From Pempheris klunzingeri (Eukaryota > Chordata > Actinopteri > Acropomatiformes > Pempheridae): a DNA stretch of 64,000 bases. A program made the translations under genes and the position numbers. The notes below the pieces were generated by a model that ran no database searches, had not been told where the DNA came from, and was given only the letters and a program-made list of their open reading frames with translations. Shown one piece after another: positions 24,226 to 35,559 of the stretch. The stretch covers positions 12,449,915 through 12,513,914 of the forward strand of contig NC_092032.1 of NCBI RefSeq assembly GCF_042242105.1. The letters run 5' to 3'. Every line of letters starts with the position of its first letter. The stretch's first letter is position 1.

Positions 24226-26085
24226 ATTATTTTGCATGTCAATGAAATATTTCGCATGTGTGGAGTTTTAGAAATTTCAGGCCTTTAGGAGAGAGATTGT
24301 TTTTTTATTTGCAATTCTAGATTTTGATAAAATTTTCTCATATTTTAGTATGAAGCATAAAGGCATTTATTGGCAGGAAAGTGGAAAATGTAGTAACTGT
24401 CACCGTTTCCATACACCACTTTGTGGTACTTGTATGTTACTACAAAATACAATTTGACTGGGACAAAAACATACAAACGCACAGTGACTGAAATGCAACA
24501 TTAGATTGTTGAATGTATTCCTTTAAATGAAACATTATGACTTTGGCCATAGGTTTTGAGTGAAATCCTTTCACACTATTGGATCTCCATGTCATTTGGG
24601 ACAGATACTTCAGGTCACTCTCAGAATTAGTTGTAATTACTGAGGTGAGCCTTCCCTCTAGCACCATCATCAGAACAAAGTATCAGTTTGTACAGTACTT
24701 TGGTTGTTAGATGGCTTGTTCTTCAGAATTTTAGCTGTAGGGGGAAATAAAGGCTTGTCTTATATTATTCATAGATCATTGCCACCCTCCTACAACCTGA
24801 GAGGGACACACCCTCCCGGCTGGAGAGAGATGCATCCATCAACACTGATAGGTGTGATGTCACTCACCTGAGAGGAACCCGAGGGGAATTGACAGGACCT
24901 GGCACTCCCTACCAGCTCCTAGGAACTCACAGTGGCTGAATTTGCCCTCACTTTGTCCCTGTACCGTTATATAATTTGTTCCACCCTTCCCTGACTTCAG
25001 GTCAGAGCTGAATAACTACTTGTCCCTGATTCTTGATCTGACTTTGTGTTTCTGTGGCAACACTTCAGGCTGTTGATTTCACCACTACTACTTGCTCCAC
25101 CTGTGGCAGAACCCACATCAGACCTACTTGTGCTCCTTACCCAACTAAGCGCAGTTTGAGTACATACCTCACTACCCCATTACAATCAATGCTCTAGCTT
25201 CTGTCTTAAAAAACTCACCCAGACCGCCAGTTTGTTAACTTCCTCATATAAGAGTTCACACAGATTTGCAGGTTGTACCTGATTTATCTCACACAATTCA
25301 CAATTTTCAATTAGTTATCTCTGAGTCCAACACTGTCGACAGTCTCCAAAGGAAATTAAAGACGGATTTGCTCACATTTACAGTCAGTCTGATAGGCATA
25401 GCTAGGGAAATCCTCAGGAAAAAAAGAGACTTACGCTGAGCCAGGGTTATCCCACTCCCCGCATCACCTCATCCCCCCCTCTGGACTTTCACCTCCCATA
25501 AGTGTTGAACGTTGGACATCAGAGAAAAAGTAAGAAGACTTAAGTCCTTGATTGTTGTGTGTTTCATGGCTGTTGAAACTGTTTCAAATTACCAGTCGTA
25601 CAGTATGTTTTCACTCTCTAAATAATCAGCTCTGCAAAGTTGTAGTAAAACACTGATTTTACAGCACGTGTCAGCACTGAAACAGTGTCAGAAAATAATA
25701 GTTATAGAGTACATTTGTACTCTCCAAGTGTTCAAATGTCACTCGATATTTAGAGTATACATTTTACCCTGTTGACAGTGAACAGGGCTGTATATACTGA
25801 AGGTGGTGTTGAATGTACTCTTTTACAGTATATTATACACTGTGATATTGGCTGTGTAGAAATGTGGAAATAAATTCATACCAGAGGAAGAAAACCAACC
25901 AATGTCATGTGAGGGTTGTAGTCACTCATGTAGCTCCACCCAACATGTAGTGGAGCCACCTTCAGGTCTGCCCAGCGGTGGTTAATCTGTATAAATACAT
26001 GTGTGTTTGATAAACAGTTAAAACACTTGAGACACATTAAAGCAGACAGTTCACTTCTCTGTTAACTTCAACAGAATTTGTGTCA

Positions 26086-26630
26086 ATGGCTGACATGCCC
26101 GGAGGATTCAGCGACCCAAAGGATGCCACTGAGGACATTCAGAGGATCTGTGATCAGGTGAGCTTCAGTCTACCTTCATTCTTCACAACCTCCACACACA
26201 ACTCTGCTCTGCATTTACATCACATTTTACTTCATTCATACACAGGTGAAGCCCCTGGTGCAGGCAAAGACAGACAAGATCTATGAGGAATTCAGAGCAA
26301 TTCAGTACAGGGAGCAGGTTGTGGCTGGAGTCATCTACCTTATCAAGGTAATTATTGTTATTATATTACTTCATTTGAAAGAGAAGTGAAAAGCTTCAGA
26401 TTTATGGACTGAATTAAATGTGACTGCTCCTCACTGCTCAACAAAACAACATCCGGATGAATTTATCAATTTAGATGTCCAATTGTCCTCTTTTCCCACA
26501 GGTCGATGTTGGAGGACGGAAATTCATTCATCTGAGAGTCCTACAAGTTCTTCCCTGTAACGGAGGAGGATTGGAGCTGCTCGGTTTACAGCAGGACAAA
26601 ACCAAAGAAGAACCCCTTGTACCTTTCTAA
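26086..26630 (+). CDS. stefin (type 1 cystatin) array copy 2
   Basis: Exons 26086-26157, 26246-26347 and 26502-26630 give 100 residues. Compared with copy 1, the trunk reads MADMPGG instead of MAQMLGG, and VLQ is preceded by LR instead of LK. QVVAG and LPCNG are unchanged, so inhibitory function is expected. It lies exactly 4,869 bp from copy 1 in the same orientation with the same TATA promoter, so both are likely co-expressed. Three of the few coding differences fall within about ten bases of the trunk that enters the protease active-site cleft. Confidence 0.9.
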
Positions 26631-27466
26631 AGTTGAACACTTGCAGGCTGCAGCCTGCTCTGCTTCTGTATTCTGAAATAATTCTACACCAAAATGTTCC
26701 TTTACAATACATCATTTTTGATTTTGAATGTATTCAAAGTTAGAGATGAAGACATTTGTTGTTTGGAAGCAGCAAGTTGAAGCAATTACTTTCTAAAGAA
26801 ATAATAAAGAAAGCATAAACATATCTTCATACATTTCCTGTGGTTCTTGTGTGCAGCAATTTCTTTTCTTTTATGAGGTCTGATTAAAAAACAAAAACAA
26901 ACACAAATGGTTGAAAATAAATGTAGCAATTCTTCTAGTTTACACAAACCTTAACATGGACAGAGATTTTTACCTTCACTTAAACATATACCTCTATACA
27001 TACTTCTGACATTAAAAACGAGTGGGCACGGTGCAAAATGTAACCAAACAAAGAAATACCCCGAAGTACATTTTCTCTGCTTTCCTGACATGAACATATG
27101 TTCTTAGCTGAAATCTCTGCTGCCTCGTTTAAAATGCTCTGCTCCTTTATCCAAAATGATTACACACGATATACAATACTCCTTTATAATTTAGTTATAT
27201 GCAGTTGTGTGTGTTAACAGGGGAGAATATTCAGAGTTGAGGGGGAAGAAGTTGAATGTTTTATTTTGTGAAGGAATATTTTAAGTAAAGCAACAGAAAA
27301 ATTACATTTCTTAGTTACAGCAAGTCAGTTGAATGATTCAGTTTTTTGTTATTAAACCATTTTTTTCAGGCTGAAATTCTAAAATGTTTTAATAAAATGC
27401 ATCTTTGTCTTCCATTACACACGAGGACTCTGCCTCTGCTGTTTTTGCACAAATACTCATCTAATA

Positions 27467-27668
27467 TGCTGTCACGACACTGCACTACCGCCACTGTTGT
27501 AGATAGGTTGATTCTTATTTATTCTTTATATTTTTTCTATCTTCTTTCTTTGTTTTATTTGTTATTTCTATTTTTATATACTGTTAAGGTGAGAGAGAAA
27601 CAGTATTTCGATTCTACTGTTTGTCCTTGTACATACAGCAAAATTGACAATAAAAATCATCTGAACAA
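27467..27668 (+). repeat. LINE-type 3' tail in unit 2
   Basis: Tandem-duplication twin of the tail at 22,600-22,800, with the same GACAATAAA end. Confidence 0.5.
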
Positions 27669-28406
27669 AAGAGAAGGAACAGCTGTAAGAAATCAAACTT
27701 TCTGTTGTTTATCTAGAATATTCCCTCTCAGAATAAAACATTCCTCCTTCTCAGCCCTGAAAATCCTCACCTGTTAACACACACATAACTGCATATAACT
27801 TAATAGTAAAGTATATTATATATAGTGTGTAATGATCCTGAGATAAAGGAGCAGAGCATTTTAAATGAGACTGCAGGAATTTGGCGAAGAAGAACTTTTG
27901 GCAAGAAAGCAAATGCACCTATTCCCCATAATGTTACATTTTATCAAATCATGCAAATTGTTTTGATGCCAAATGTGTCAAATCAGGGCTTCTTTACTTT
28001 CCTGATAAAAATCTGGTTACATTTTTTAATGTCAAAGCTTGCCTCAGATGATGACGGTTTATCTGAACCTGGCATACAAATTAGTCTTAAAGTCTTTAAG
28101 AGTTATCATTTGCACAGCTTTGCACAATTGTTCAACAGAGTACAGTTGTTTGGTGACGGCATTTCAGGTCAGCACTTGTTACTTGTAAATACTTGTAGGT
28201 CATTGAACTTCCTCATTTCACATGTGTATTTTGTGAGGTTGAGAGCTTCTCCGCACCCTTTGTTACTGCACAAATACGCGAAACATGTAAGAAATCTTTC
28301 ATCCTCTTACACATCCTACGTATCAGTTGAAGGAATTACTCAACAGTTCCTCAGAATTTTCTTAGCAGTGCAGTTGCAACATCTGAAGACATTTTGGGTG
28401 AAATAA

Positions 28407-28673
28407 CTGGGTGGTTAGCACTGTTGCCTCTCAGCAAGAAGGTTCCAGGTTTGAATCCCGGTTTGAACCTGGGTCTTTCTGTGTGGAGTTTGAATGTTCT
28501 CCCCGTGCTAGCGTGGGTTCTCTCCGAGTACTACGGCTTCCTCCCACACTGTATGTCCTGTGTGTCTTTGTGTGTATGTCCAGTCCTGTGTGTACCCCGA
28601 AGTCAGCTGGGATTGACTCCAGTTCCCCCGCGACCCTGACGGATAAGCGGTATAGATAATGGATGGATGGATA
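28407..28673 (+). mobile_element. tRNA-derived SINE in unit 2
   Basis: Twin of the SINE at 23,539-23,805, carried along by the 4.87 kb duplication and not an independent insertion. Confidence 0.75.
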
Positions 28674-29093
28674 GATGTGTAAGTGCAGCTCTCATAATTC
28701 TGGTGAATTGCCCAAATTTGGTGTATTGTTTTTCACACATATTCTGGTGCATCTTCAAAGCAGCTATAATCAGTATAATAGCTTTATATTAACAAATGAT
28801 CAAATAACTAAAAATATGAGTGTTTAAGTGTTGAACTAAAACGTCCATAGTGAGGCTGATACTGAGTAGTTTGCTTCTCACACACCCTCTCCTCTGTGGC
28901 CTGGTGGTTAGTTAACGTCTCCTTCCCCAGAATTTTGCCTCTTGGAGTAAATACAGGCTTATCTTATCTTACCTTACTTCAAATTAATAATGACCAAGTG
29001 TTCTGGAGGCGTTCAAACAAAGTGTATTTTATTTCTGTCTCCATCAAATTGATTTCCTCAAAGATCATTTTGACAACTTTCAGATAAACAAAC
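28674..29093 (+). repeat. array spacer repeat in unit 2
   Basis: Recent twin of 23806-24225, with almost no differences by eye. Confidence 0.8.
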
Positions 29094-30370
29094 ATTATTT
29101 TGCATGTCAATGAAATATTTCGCATGTATGGAGTTTTAGAAATTTCAGGCCTTTAGGAGAGAGATTGTTTTTTTATTTGCAATTCTAGATTTTGATAAAA
29201 TTTTCTCATATTTTAGTATGAAGCATAAAGGCATTTATTGGCAGGAAAGTGGAAAATGTAGTAACTGTCACCGTTTCCATACACCACTTTGTGGTACTTG
29301 TATGTTACTACAAAATACAATTTGACTGGGACAAAAACATACAAACGCACAGTGACTGAAATGCAACATTAGATTGTTGAATGTATTCCTTTAAATGAAA
29401 CATTATGACTTTGGCCATAGGTTTTGAGTGAAATCCTTTCACACTATTGGATCTCCATGTAATTTGGGACAGATACTTCAGGTCACTCTCAGAATTAGTT
29501 GTAATTACTGAGGTGAGCCTTCCCTCTAGCACCATCATCAGAACAAAGTATCAGTTTGTACAGTACTTTGGTTGTTAGATGGCTTGTTCTTCAGAATTTT
29601 AGCTGTAGGGGGAAATAAAGGCTTGTCTTATATTATTCATAGATCATTGCCACCCTCCTACAACCTGAGAGGGACACACCCTCCCGGCTGGAGAGAGATG
29701 CATCCATCAACACTGATAGGTGTGATGTCACTCACCTGAGAGGAACCCGAGGGGAATTGACAGGACCTGGCACTCCCTACCAGCTCCTAGGAACTCACAG
29801 TGGCTGAATTTGCCCTCACTTTGTCCCTGTACCGTTATATAATTTGTTCCACCCTTCCCTGACTTCAGGTCAGAGCTACTTATAATAATATAATAACTAC
29901 TTGTCCCTGATTCTTGATCTGACTTTGTGTTTCTGTGGCAACACTTCAGGCTGTTGATTTCACCACTACTACTTGCTCCACCTGTGGTAGAACCCACATC
30001 AGACCTACTTGTGCTCCTTACCCAACTAAGCGCAGTTTGAGTACATACCTCACTACCCCATTACAATCAATGCTCTAGCTTCTGTCTTAAAAAACTCACC
30101 CAGACCGCCAGTTTGTTAACTTCCTCATATAAGAGTTCACACAGATTTGCAGGTTGTACCTGATTTATCTCACACAATTCACAATTTTCAATTAGTTATC
30201 TCTGAGTCCAACACTGTCGACAGTCTCCAAAGGAAATTAAAGACGGATTTGCTCACATTTACAGTCAGTCTGATAGGCATAGCTAGGGAAATCCTCAGGA
30301 AAAAAAGAGACTTACGCTGAGCCAGGGTTATCCCACTCCCCGCATCACCTCATCCCCCCCTCTGGACTTT

Positions 30371-30966
30371 CACCTCCCATAAGTGTTGAACGTTGGACAT
30401 CAGAGAAAAAGTAAGAAGACTTAAGTCCTTGATTGTTGTGTGTTTCATGGCTGTTGAAACTGTTTCAAATTACCAGTCGTACAGTATGTTTTCACTCTCT
30501 AAATAATCAGCTCTGCAAAGCAGTAGTAAAACACTGATTTTACAGCACTTGTCAGCACTGAAACAGTGTCAGAAAATAATAGTTATAGAGTACATTTGTA
30601 CTCTCCAAGTGTTCAAATGTCACTCGATATTTAGAGTATACATTTTACCCTGTTGACAGTGAACAGGGCTGTATATACTGAAGGTGGTGTTGAATGTACT
30701 CTTTTACAGTATATTATACACTGTGATATTGGCTGTGTAGAAATGTGGAAATAAATTCATACCAGAGGAAGAAAACCAACCAATGTCATGTGAGGGTTGT
30801 AGTCACTCATGTAGCTCCACCCAACATGTAGTGGAGCCACCTTCAGGTCTGCCCAGCGGTGGTTAATCTGTATAAATACATGTGTGTTTGATAAACAGTT
30901 AAAACACTTGAGACACATTAAAGCAGGCAGTTCACTTCTCTGTTAACTTCAACAGAATTTGTGACA
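30371..30966 (+). promoter_or_regulatory. third copy of the stefin promoter segment
   Basis: About 596 bp nearly identical to 20621-21216 and 25490-26085, including the TATA box. Matching stops being near-perfect at the start codon of copy 3, whose gene body is much more diverged. This is the right-hand junction of the tandem duplication. Confidence 0.88.
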
Positions 30967-31667
30967 ATGGAACAGTGGAGTGAGACAAAGGATGCCACTG
31001 AGGAAACTCAGAGGATCTGTGATCAGGTGAGCTTCAGTCTACCTTTTTTCTTCTCAACCTCCACAAACACAAGTCTGTGCTCTGCATTTACATCACATTT
31101 TATTTAATTCATATACAGGTGAAGCCCCAAGTGGAGGAAAAGACAAAGAAGAAATATGAGGCATACAAAGCATTTGAATACAGGATGCAGACATTGTGTG
31201 GAGGGACAAACTACCTCATCAAGGTAATTGATAATGTTATATTATTTATTTGAAAGAAAAGTAAAAAGCCTCAGATATATGGACTGAATTAACTGTGACA
31301 TCTAGGTGACTCATTAAACACTGCTCCTTACTGCTCAACAACACAACATCCTGATGAATATATTGTGTGTTCAGTGTTCAGCATGGGAGGAGAACTGCTG
31401 ACGCTTACAGAGCAAACAAGATATACTCTGCAATACCAAACAAAACAAACTACAAATTAACTACGAGTTTATGTCCAGTTTTAGATTACCTTTCATTTTA
31501 TACAAGCAAACCTAATGAAGATTCTTCTCCCACAGGTTCAAGTTGGAAGAGTGAGCTACATTCATCTGAGTGTCAACAGTCCTTTTTATGACGGGTACGA
31601 ACAACAGTTTGATCTGAAAGGTGTAGAGGAGGACAAAACCAAAGAAGACCCCCTCGTACCTTTCTAA
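30967..31667 (+). CDS. divergent stefin-like gene, array copy 3
   Basis: Exons 30967-31026, 31119-31223 and 31536-31667 give 98 residues with no signal peptide. The fold-level features remain: ICDQVKP, TNYLIKVQVG and a DPLVPF end. Every protease-contact element is altered. The trunk is MEQWSETKD with no glycine. The first hairpin reads QTLCGG at residues 44-49, with one extra codon relative to QVVAG. The second loop LPCNG is replaced by SPFYDG. The open frame and good splice sites argue for a working protein whose inhibitory target or role has changed. A gene beginning to decay is the alternative. Its promoter is nearly identical to that of copies 1 and 2. Confidence 0.85.
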
Positions 31668-32225
31668 AGTCAAACACTTACAGGCTGCAACATCATATTA
31701 AAATGCTCTGCTTCTGTATTCTGAAATGATTCTACCCTACGATGTTCCTTCAAAGTTAGAGATGAAGACAGTTGGTGTTTGGAAACAGCAAGTTGAATCC
31801 ATTACTTTCTCAAGGAAAAATAAAGAGAGCATAAATGTATTTTCACATGTCTTTTGTGGTTCTTATGTGCAGCAATTTCTTTTCTTTTGAGAAGTCTGAT
31901 TTTGAAAATAAGCATAGTCTCAGCTGGCAGAGACGGTTAGAATTAAATTTAGAAATCCTTTTAGTGTACACAAACCTTAACATGGACGTAGACTTTTAAC
32001 ATCACTGTAATCAAATATTACAAGATTTCTGATCACACAGACAGGAAACATTTTCTTGAGGAGAAAAAACTATTTCATACATTAAAACAATTTTAACATA
32101 AACTTCTACACATATGATTTTTAAAACTCCATGCATGCAGAGATTTAGACTGAATGCAGCATAATGCTTATTTATTTGAAAACATTCAAAATGATCCATG
32201 AAGAGATGAAAATTTGACAGACAAT

Positions 32226-32310
32226 AAAATACACTTTGTTTGAACGCCTTCTGAACAATTTACTCTCGGAGGTGTCTAACCACCAGGCCATAGAGGACAT
32301 CACGCTGCAT
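32226..32310 (-). repeat. inverted old copy of array spacer
   Basis: On the minus strand this reads CTATGGCCTGGTGGTTAG and later GGCGTTCAAACAAAGTGTAT, matching the spacer at 24,010-24,165. It lies downstream (minus strand) of the inverted stefin relic, the order expected for a whole inverted unit. Confidence 0.7.
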
Positions 32311-32616
32311 AATTTCTCACACCAGCCCTTGGAAGACTCTCAAGTGAAGATAACTGTCTCCTCCTGCATGAACCTGCAGGGAAAAGACAATAAAATTGGA
32401 CTACTAAATGAATATAATCATCTTGTCATCTTGTCTTGTCTCACAGTAAGGGTCATCTAACATCTGGGATCAGTTTAACAACTGGACTGCCCTGCTATGA
32501 ACTACTTCATAAGATACATCAAAAGATCATCAAGAGGATAAGTGGGCAGTGCGATTAGTCAGTCAGTTAATCTGAAGCCTTTAAACATTTATTAAAACAT
32601 CACAAAATTAGTTATC

Positions 32617-32812
32617 TTGATGAAGAAGTTTGTTCCAGCCACAATCAATTTCTCATGTGTCTTCTTTGTTTTGTCCCCTACTTGGGCCTTTATGAAAACA
32701 CAGCACATCCAGACTGATATGCAAAGTATAGCATGTAGAGATTTTGGAGAAAAAAAGTGAATTAAAGCTCACCTGATCACAGATCTTCTGAGTTTCCTCA
32801 GTAGCATTTTAA
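32617..32812 (-). pseudogene. inverted stefin relic (exons 1 and 2)
   Basis: The minus strand at 32812-32771 reads NATEETQKICDQ followed by a GTGAGC donor, matching stefin exon 1 and closest to copy 3 (ATEETQ). Further along, 32690-32617 reads KAQVGDKTKKTHEKLIVAGT and then NFFIK, matching exon 2 with its middle deleted. No start codon context, exon 2 acceptor or exon 3 was found. The intron between the pieces has shrunk to under 100 bp. It is a non-functional remnant of an old inverted array unit. Confidence 0.75.
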
Positions 32813-33721
32813 CTTAAATTGACTGAGATTGTAACTGTTGTAAATTGCAACTGTGTATCAAATACAGTATATACTGGGTACCAATCCCTGCATGTTCACT
32901 GGAAAGTGGCTCCATGTTGGGTGGTATGTGTAACGTGTGTAGGTGTTTTCCCACAAATTCCAGCTTGCAGGTTCGTCTGTCCAACTCCCCTCAGAAATCA
33001 GTGGATCAACAACAGCCGGCATTAATGCAAAGTACAACGATGAAAATCAAATCAGAACAGACATTGTTTTTTAAATGATTCTTTTTACAACTTTCTCTTA
33101 AATGCCATCATATGCTGTATCTGGTGAGACATTACAAATCAACATCTGAACATAATATTCATGTAAAGGAATTTGTGGTATGATAACTTCTGGATGGAGG
33201 CAGATCGGTTTCATGCGATAACATACCCGTAGGCACTGAAAGAGGCAACTCCATGAGCTGGGAAATGGCGTTCCCTGCATCTTTGTCTTCGATATTAAAG
33301 GAGACAATTCAGTTGCTTTACTCCAAATAAAAATAATGATTTCATGAAGACATTTTATTTCATTATCCTTGGCTCCGAATAAAGTTTATCTATTGAATGT
33401 TGAAATTGATGTACAGAATCAATCAGTCTTTATTATTTTAGTTACAGTATTCCTGTTTCTATTCTGACTGGCTCTGTTTAGGTTTCAGTGAAATGTCCAC
33501 CAGTGATAAGCCATTTTGATAGCTGTTTTACTTTCTTTTATCTGTGTCATCTGTGTGCCTCTGCAATGAGAAAACTTGAACACATTTTAAGAATTAAAAT
33601 GGTGGCTCTGATGTTTGACATTTTGGGTGGAGCTGGAGTATTTATGTGGTCACTGTTGCTCATCTTTTATGAATTACTCCCCAATTCCAGTTTAGTTTGA
33701 TGCTTCCCAAGAACTGTATCC

Positions 33722-33845
33722 TTCCAACTGTGTAAATCAGATTCTGATCATCTGACATTTCTTTAAAGCAGCTATACATCAACACTTTTATATTAGTAAA
33801 AGATCAAATAATGACACAAATATGAAATGTGTTGCTTGTAGTGAC
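33722..33845 (+). repeat. third old copy of array spacer
   Basis: TGTGTAAATCAGATTCTGAT, TTTAAAGCAGCTATA and AGATCAAATAA match parts of 20,100-20,160 and 23,880-23,940 with clear divergence. Confidence 0.6.
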
Positions 33846-34200
33846 AAACTCACAGATAATTATCTCTGTATTCTGCAGCTCCCCTCAGCTCTATGGAGCA
33901 TTTATCCACTCACTGGTGAACATAGTGGAGCATCATATTTCACTTAACATTCATCAAGTGGACAAAAGCCGGATTCCAAATGAATGTTAAGGAAAGAAGT
34001 AATGCAATTCCTGTTTTTAACACGAGAGGGAACCAAACAACAAAGATTATTCATACGTTTTGTAGCTGATAAGAAGAGAAATGAAAATATATCTTAATCC
34101 CAGATATCATTTTAGTGTGATTGGTGACACTTAAATGAGACAGACAATTCAGCCAAGAGAACTTGTTTATGTCAGGAAAGCATTTCATCATTTGGCTATA

Positions 34201-34999
34201 CAGTTGCACTCAAAATTATTCAACCCCCATTGCAAATTAGGTGTAATTTACAAACTTTCAGCTGAGATCAATGAACAGCTCAAACAAGAACACCTGCAAT
34301 AGCTCAGCATAACTAATATTACAGGTGGTTTCTCCATATTGAGCACAACATGTCACATTTAATGACTACAACAGTCTCAAAATTATTTAACCCCTTCTTG
34401 ACAAGCATCAGTACACACAGTGTGTGCCTCATTCTTCTTCCTCCAGACATACCGCTGATCCAAAGACCTGAAAAGTTCCAGTTTTGTTTCATTGCTCCTC
34501 GGAACAGAATTCCAAAAACTTCTGTGGCCTATTTATGTGGTTTAGAGCATATTGGAGCTGACTTCTCTTGTGCTTTTGGATCAGTGGTGGTGTACATCTT
34601 TGAGTTTGGACATGGACCCCTTCAGTGTTTAGTATGCGCCTTACTGTAGAAACTGAAAGCCAGTCTTTCTTTAGCTTTGAACTTGTGAACTATGCTTTCA
34701 ACAGCATCTCAAGGAACATTCAGTGCCTTTGCTGTCTTTTTTTTTTAATCCTTTTCCTTGTTTGTGCAAGACAATGATTTCCTCTCTTAACTTTTTGGAC
34801 AATTTTCTTGACTTCTTGACTAATTTTAAGACTGCATTAGTTGCAATACGTGGCATATTGTATTGAATTGAAGCCACCTGTAATATTAGTTGTGTTGAGC
34901 TATTTCAATTGCTCTTGTTTGAGTTGTTCATTGATCACAGCTAAAAGTTTGTAAATTTCGCCAATAATCCTAATTTGCAATGGGGGTTGAATAATTCTG
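34201..34999. mobile_element. Tc1/mariner-like element with long terminal inverted repeats
   Basis: TA dinucleotides flank the element at 34199-34200 and 35000-35001. The left end runs through AAAATTATTCAACCCCCATT and GCAAATTAGG; the right end is its inverted repeat (CAATGGGGGTTGAATAATTC). Inverted similarity extends about 130-150 bp, through AATGAACAGCTCAAACAAGA. The middle holds fragments resembling a fish Tc1-type transposase, with stops. The element is about 0.8 kb, internally deleted and inactive. Confidence 0.75.
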
Positions 35000-35353
35000 T
35001 ACAAAATGTTTTTTGGTTGACGGACTGTCAGAAGTAACTGAATAAGAAAATGTTTCCTGGTTTGTGTCATCAGAACTAACACCATGAGGAAGTTTTTGAC
35101 TTGTACAATTGAGTGAAATAAAATAAAATCTAGATGGTTTGTGTAAAAGAAAAGAAGCATAAGAAATATATAAAGATGTGTTTTTGCTTTCTTTATTATT
35201 CCTTTAGAAAGTGGTGGATTCAACTTGTGTCGTGAATGTACACCTACGCTATATGCTATAATGTCTATTTTATCATTTCATATTATTGTTATTGCTGTCT
35301 TATTGGTATGGTAAAAAAGGACTTTGAGTGATATTCCAGCAAAATTGATTATC

Positions 35354-35559
35354 GTGCTTCCAGAAGTGATATGAATACTTGTGTTTGTAGACATGCTTGG
35401 CTCAGAAAAGGTGAATATAAACTTAGCTATCATACTATTTCCTGTTTTCAACCATAGTGTTTCCAGAAATGATATGAACACTTGTGTTTGTAGGCATGCT
35501 TGGCTCAGATAAGGGGAATGAAAACCTGGCATATCATACCATTTACAGTTTTCAACAAG
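35354..35559 (+). repeat. 103 bp direct tandem repeat, two copies
   Basis: GTGCTTCCAGAAGTGATATG at 35354 recurs as GTGTTTCCAGAAATGATATG at 35457, and the following ACTTGTGTTTGTAG and CATGCTTGGCTCAGA match too. The array sits directly upstream of the truncated stefin promoter. Confidence 0.8.

Larger units (their letters stand above)
20621..25489 (+). repeat. tandem duplication unit 1 (4,869 bp) with a stefin gene
   Basis: The segment starting CACCTCCCATAAGTGTTGAA recurs almost base for base from 25490, and its first part recurs a third time from 30371. It contains a promoter, a stefin gene, a LINE-type 3' tail, a tRNA-like SINE, the old spacer repeat and about 0.8 kb of unidentified sequence. 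Sequence left of 20621 does not match the other junctions, so 20621 is the left breakpoint. Confidence 0.93.
25490..30370 (+). repeat. tandem duplication unit 2 (4,881 bp)
   Basis: Near-identical to unit 1 across its full length. Differences are scattered single bases plus small indels, the largest being an AT-rich insertion near 29,877. The near identity in introns and spacer means the duplication is recent or kept alike by conversion. Confidence 0.93.

Noticed and set aside
33098-33307. Minus-strand ORF possibly representing another stefin exon
   Set aside because: No QxVxG, trunk or C-terminal stefin pattern could be matched, so I left it out.
34350-34649. 99-residue ORF starting MSHLMTTTVSKLF
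   Set aside because: It lies wholly inside the Tc1-like element and reads against its decayed transposase.
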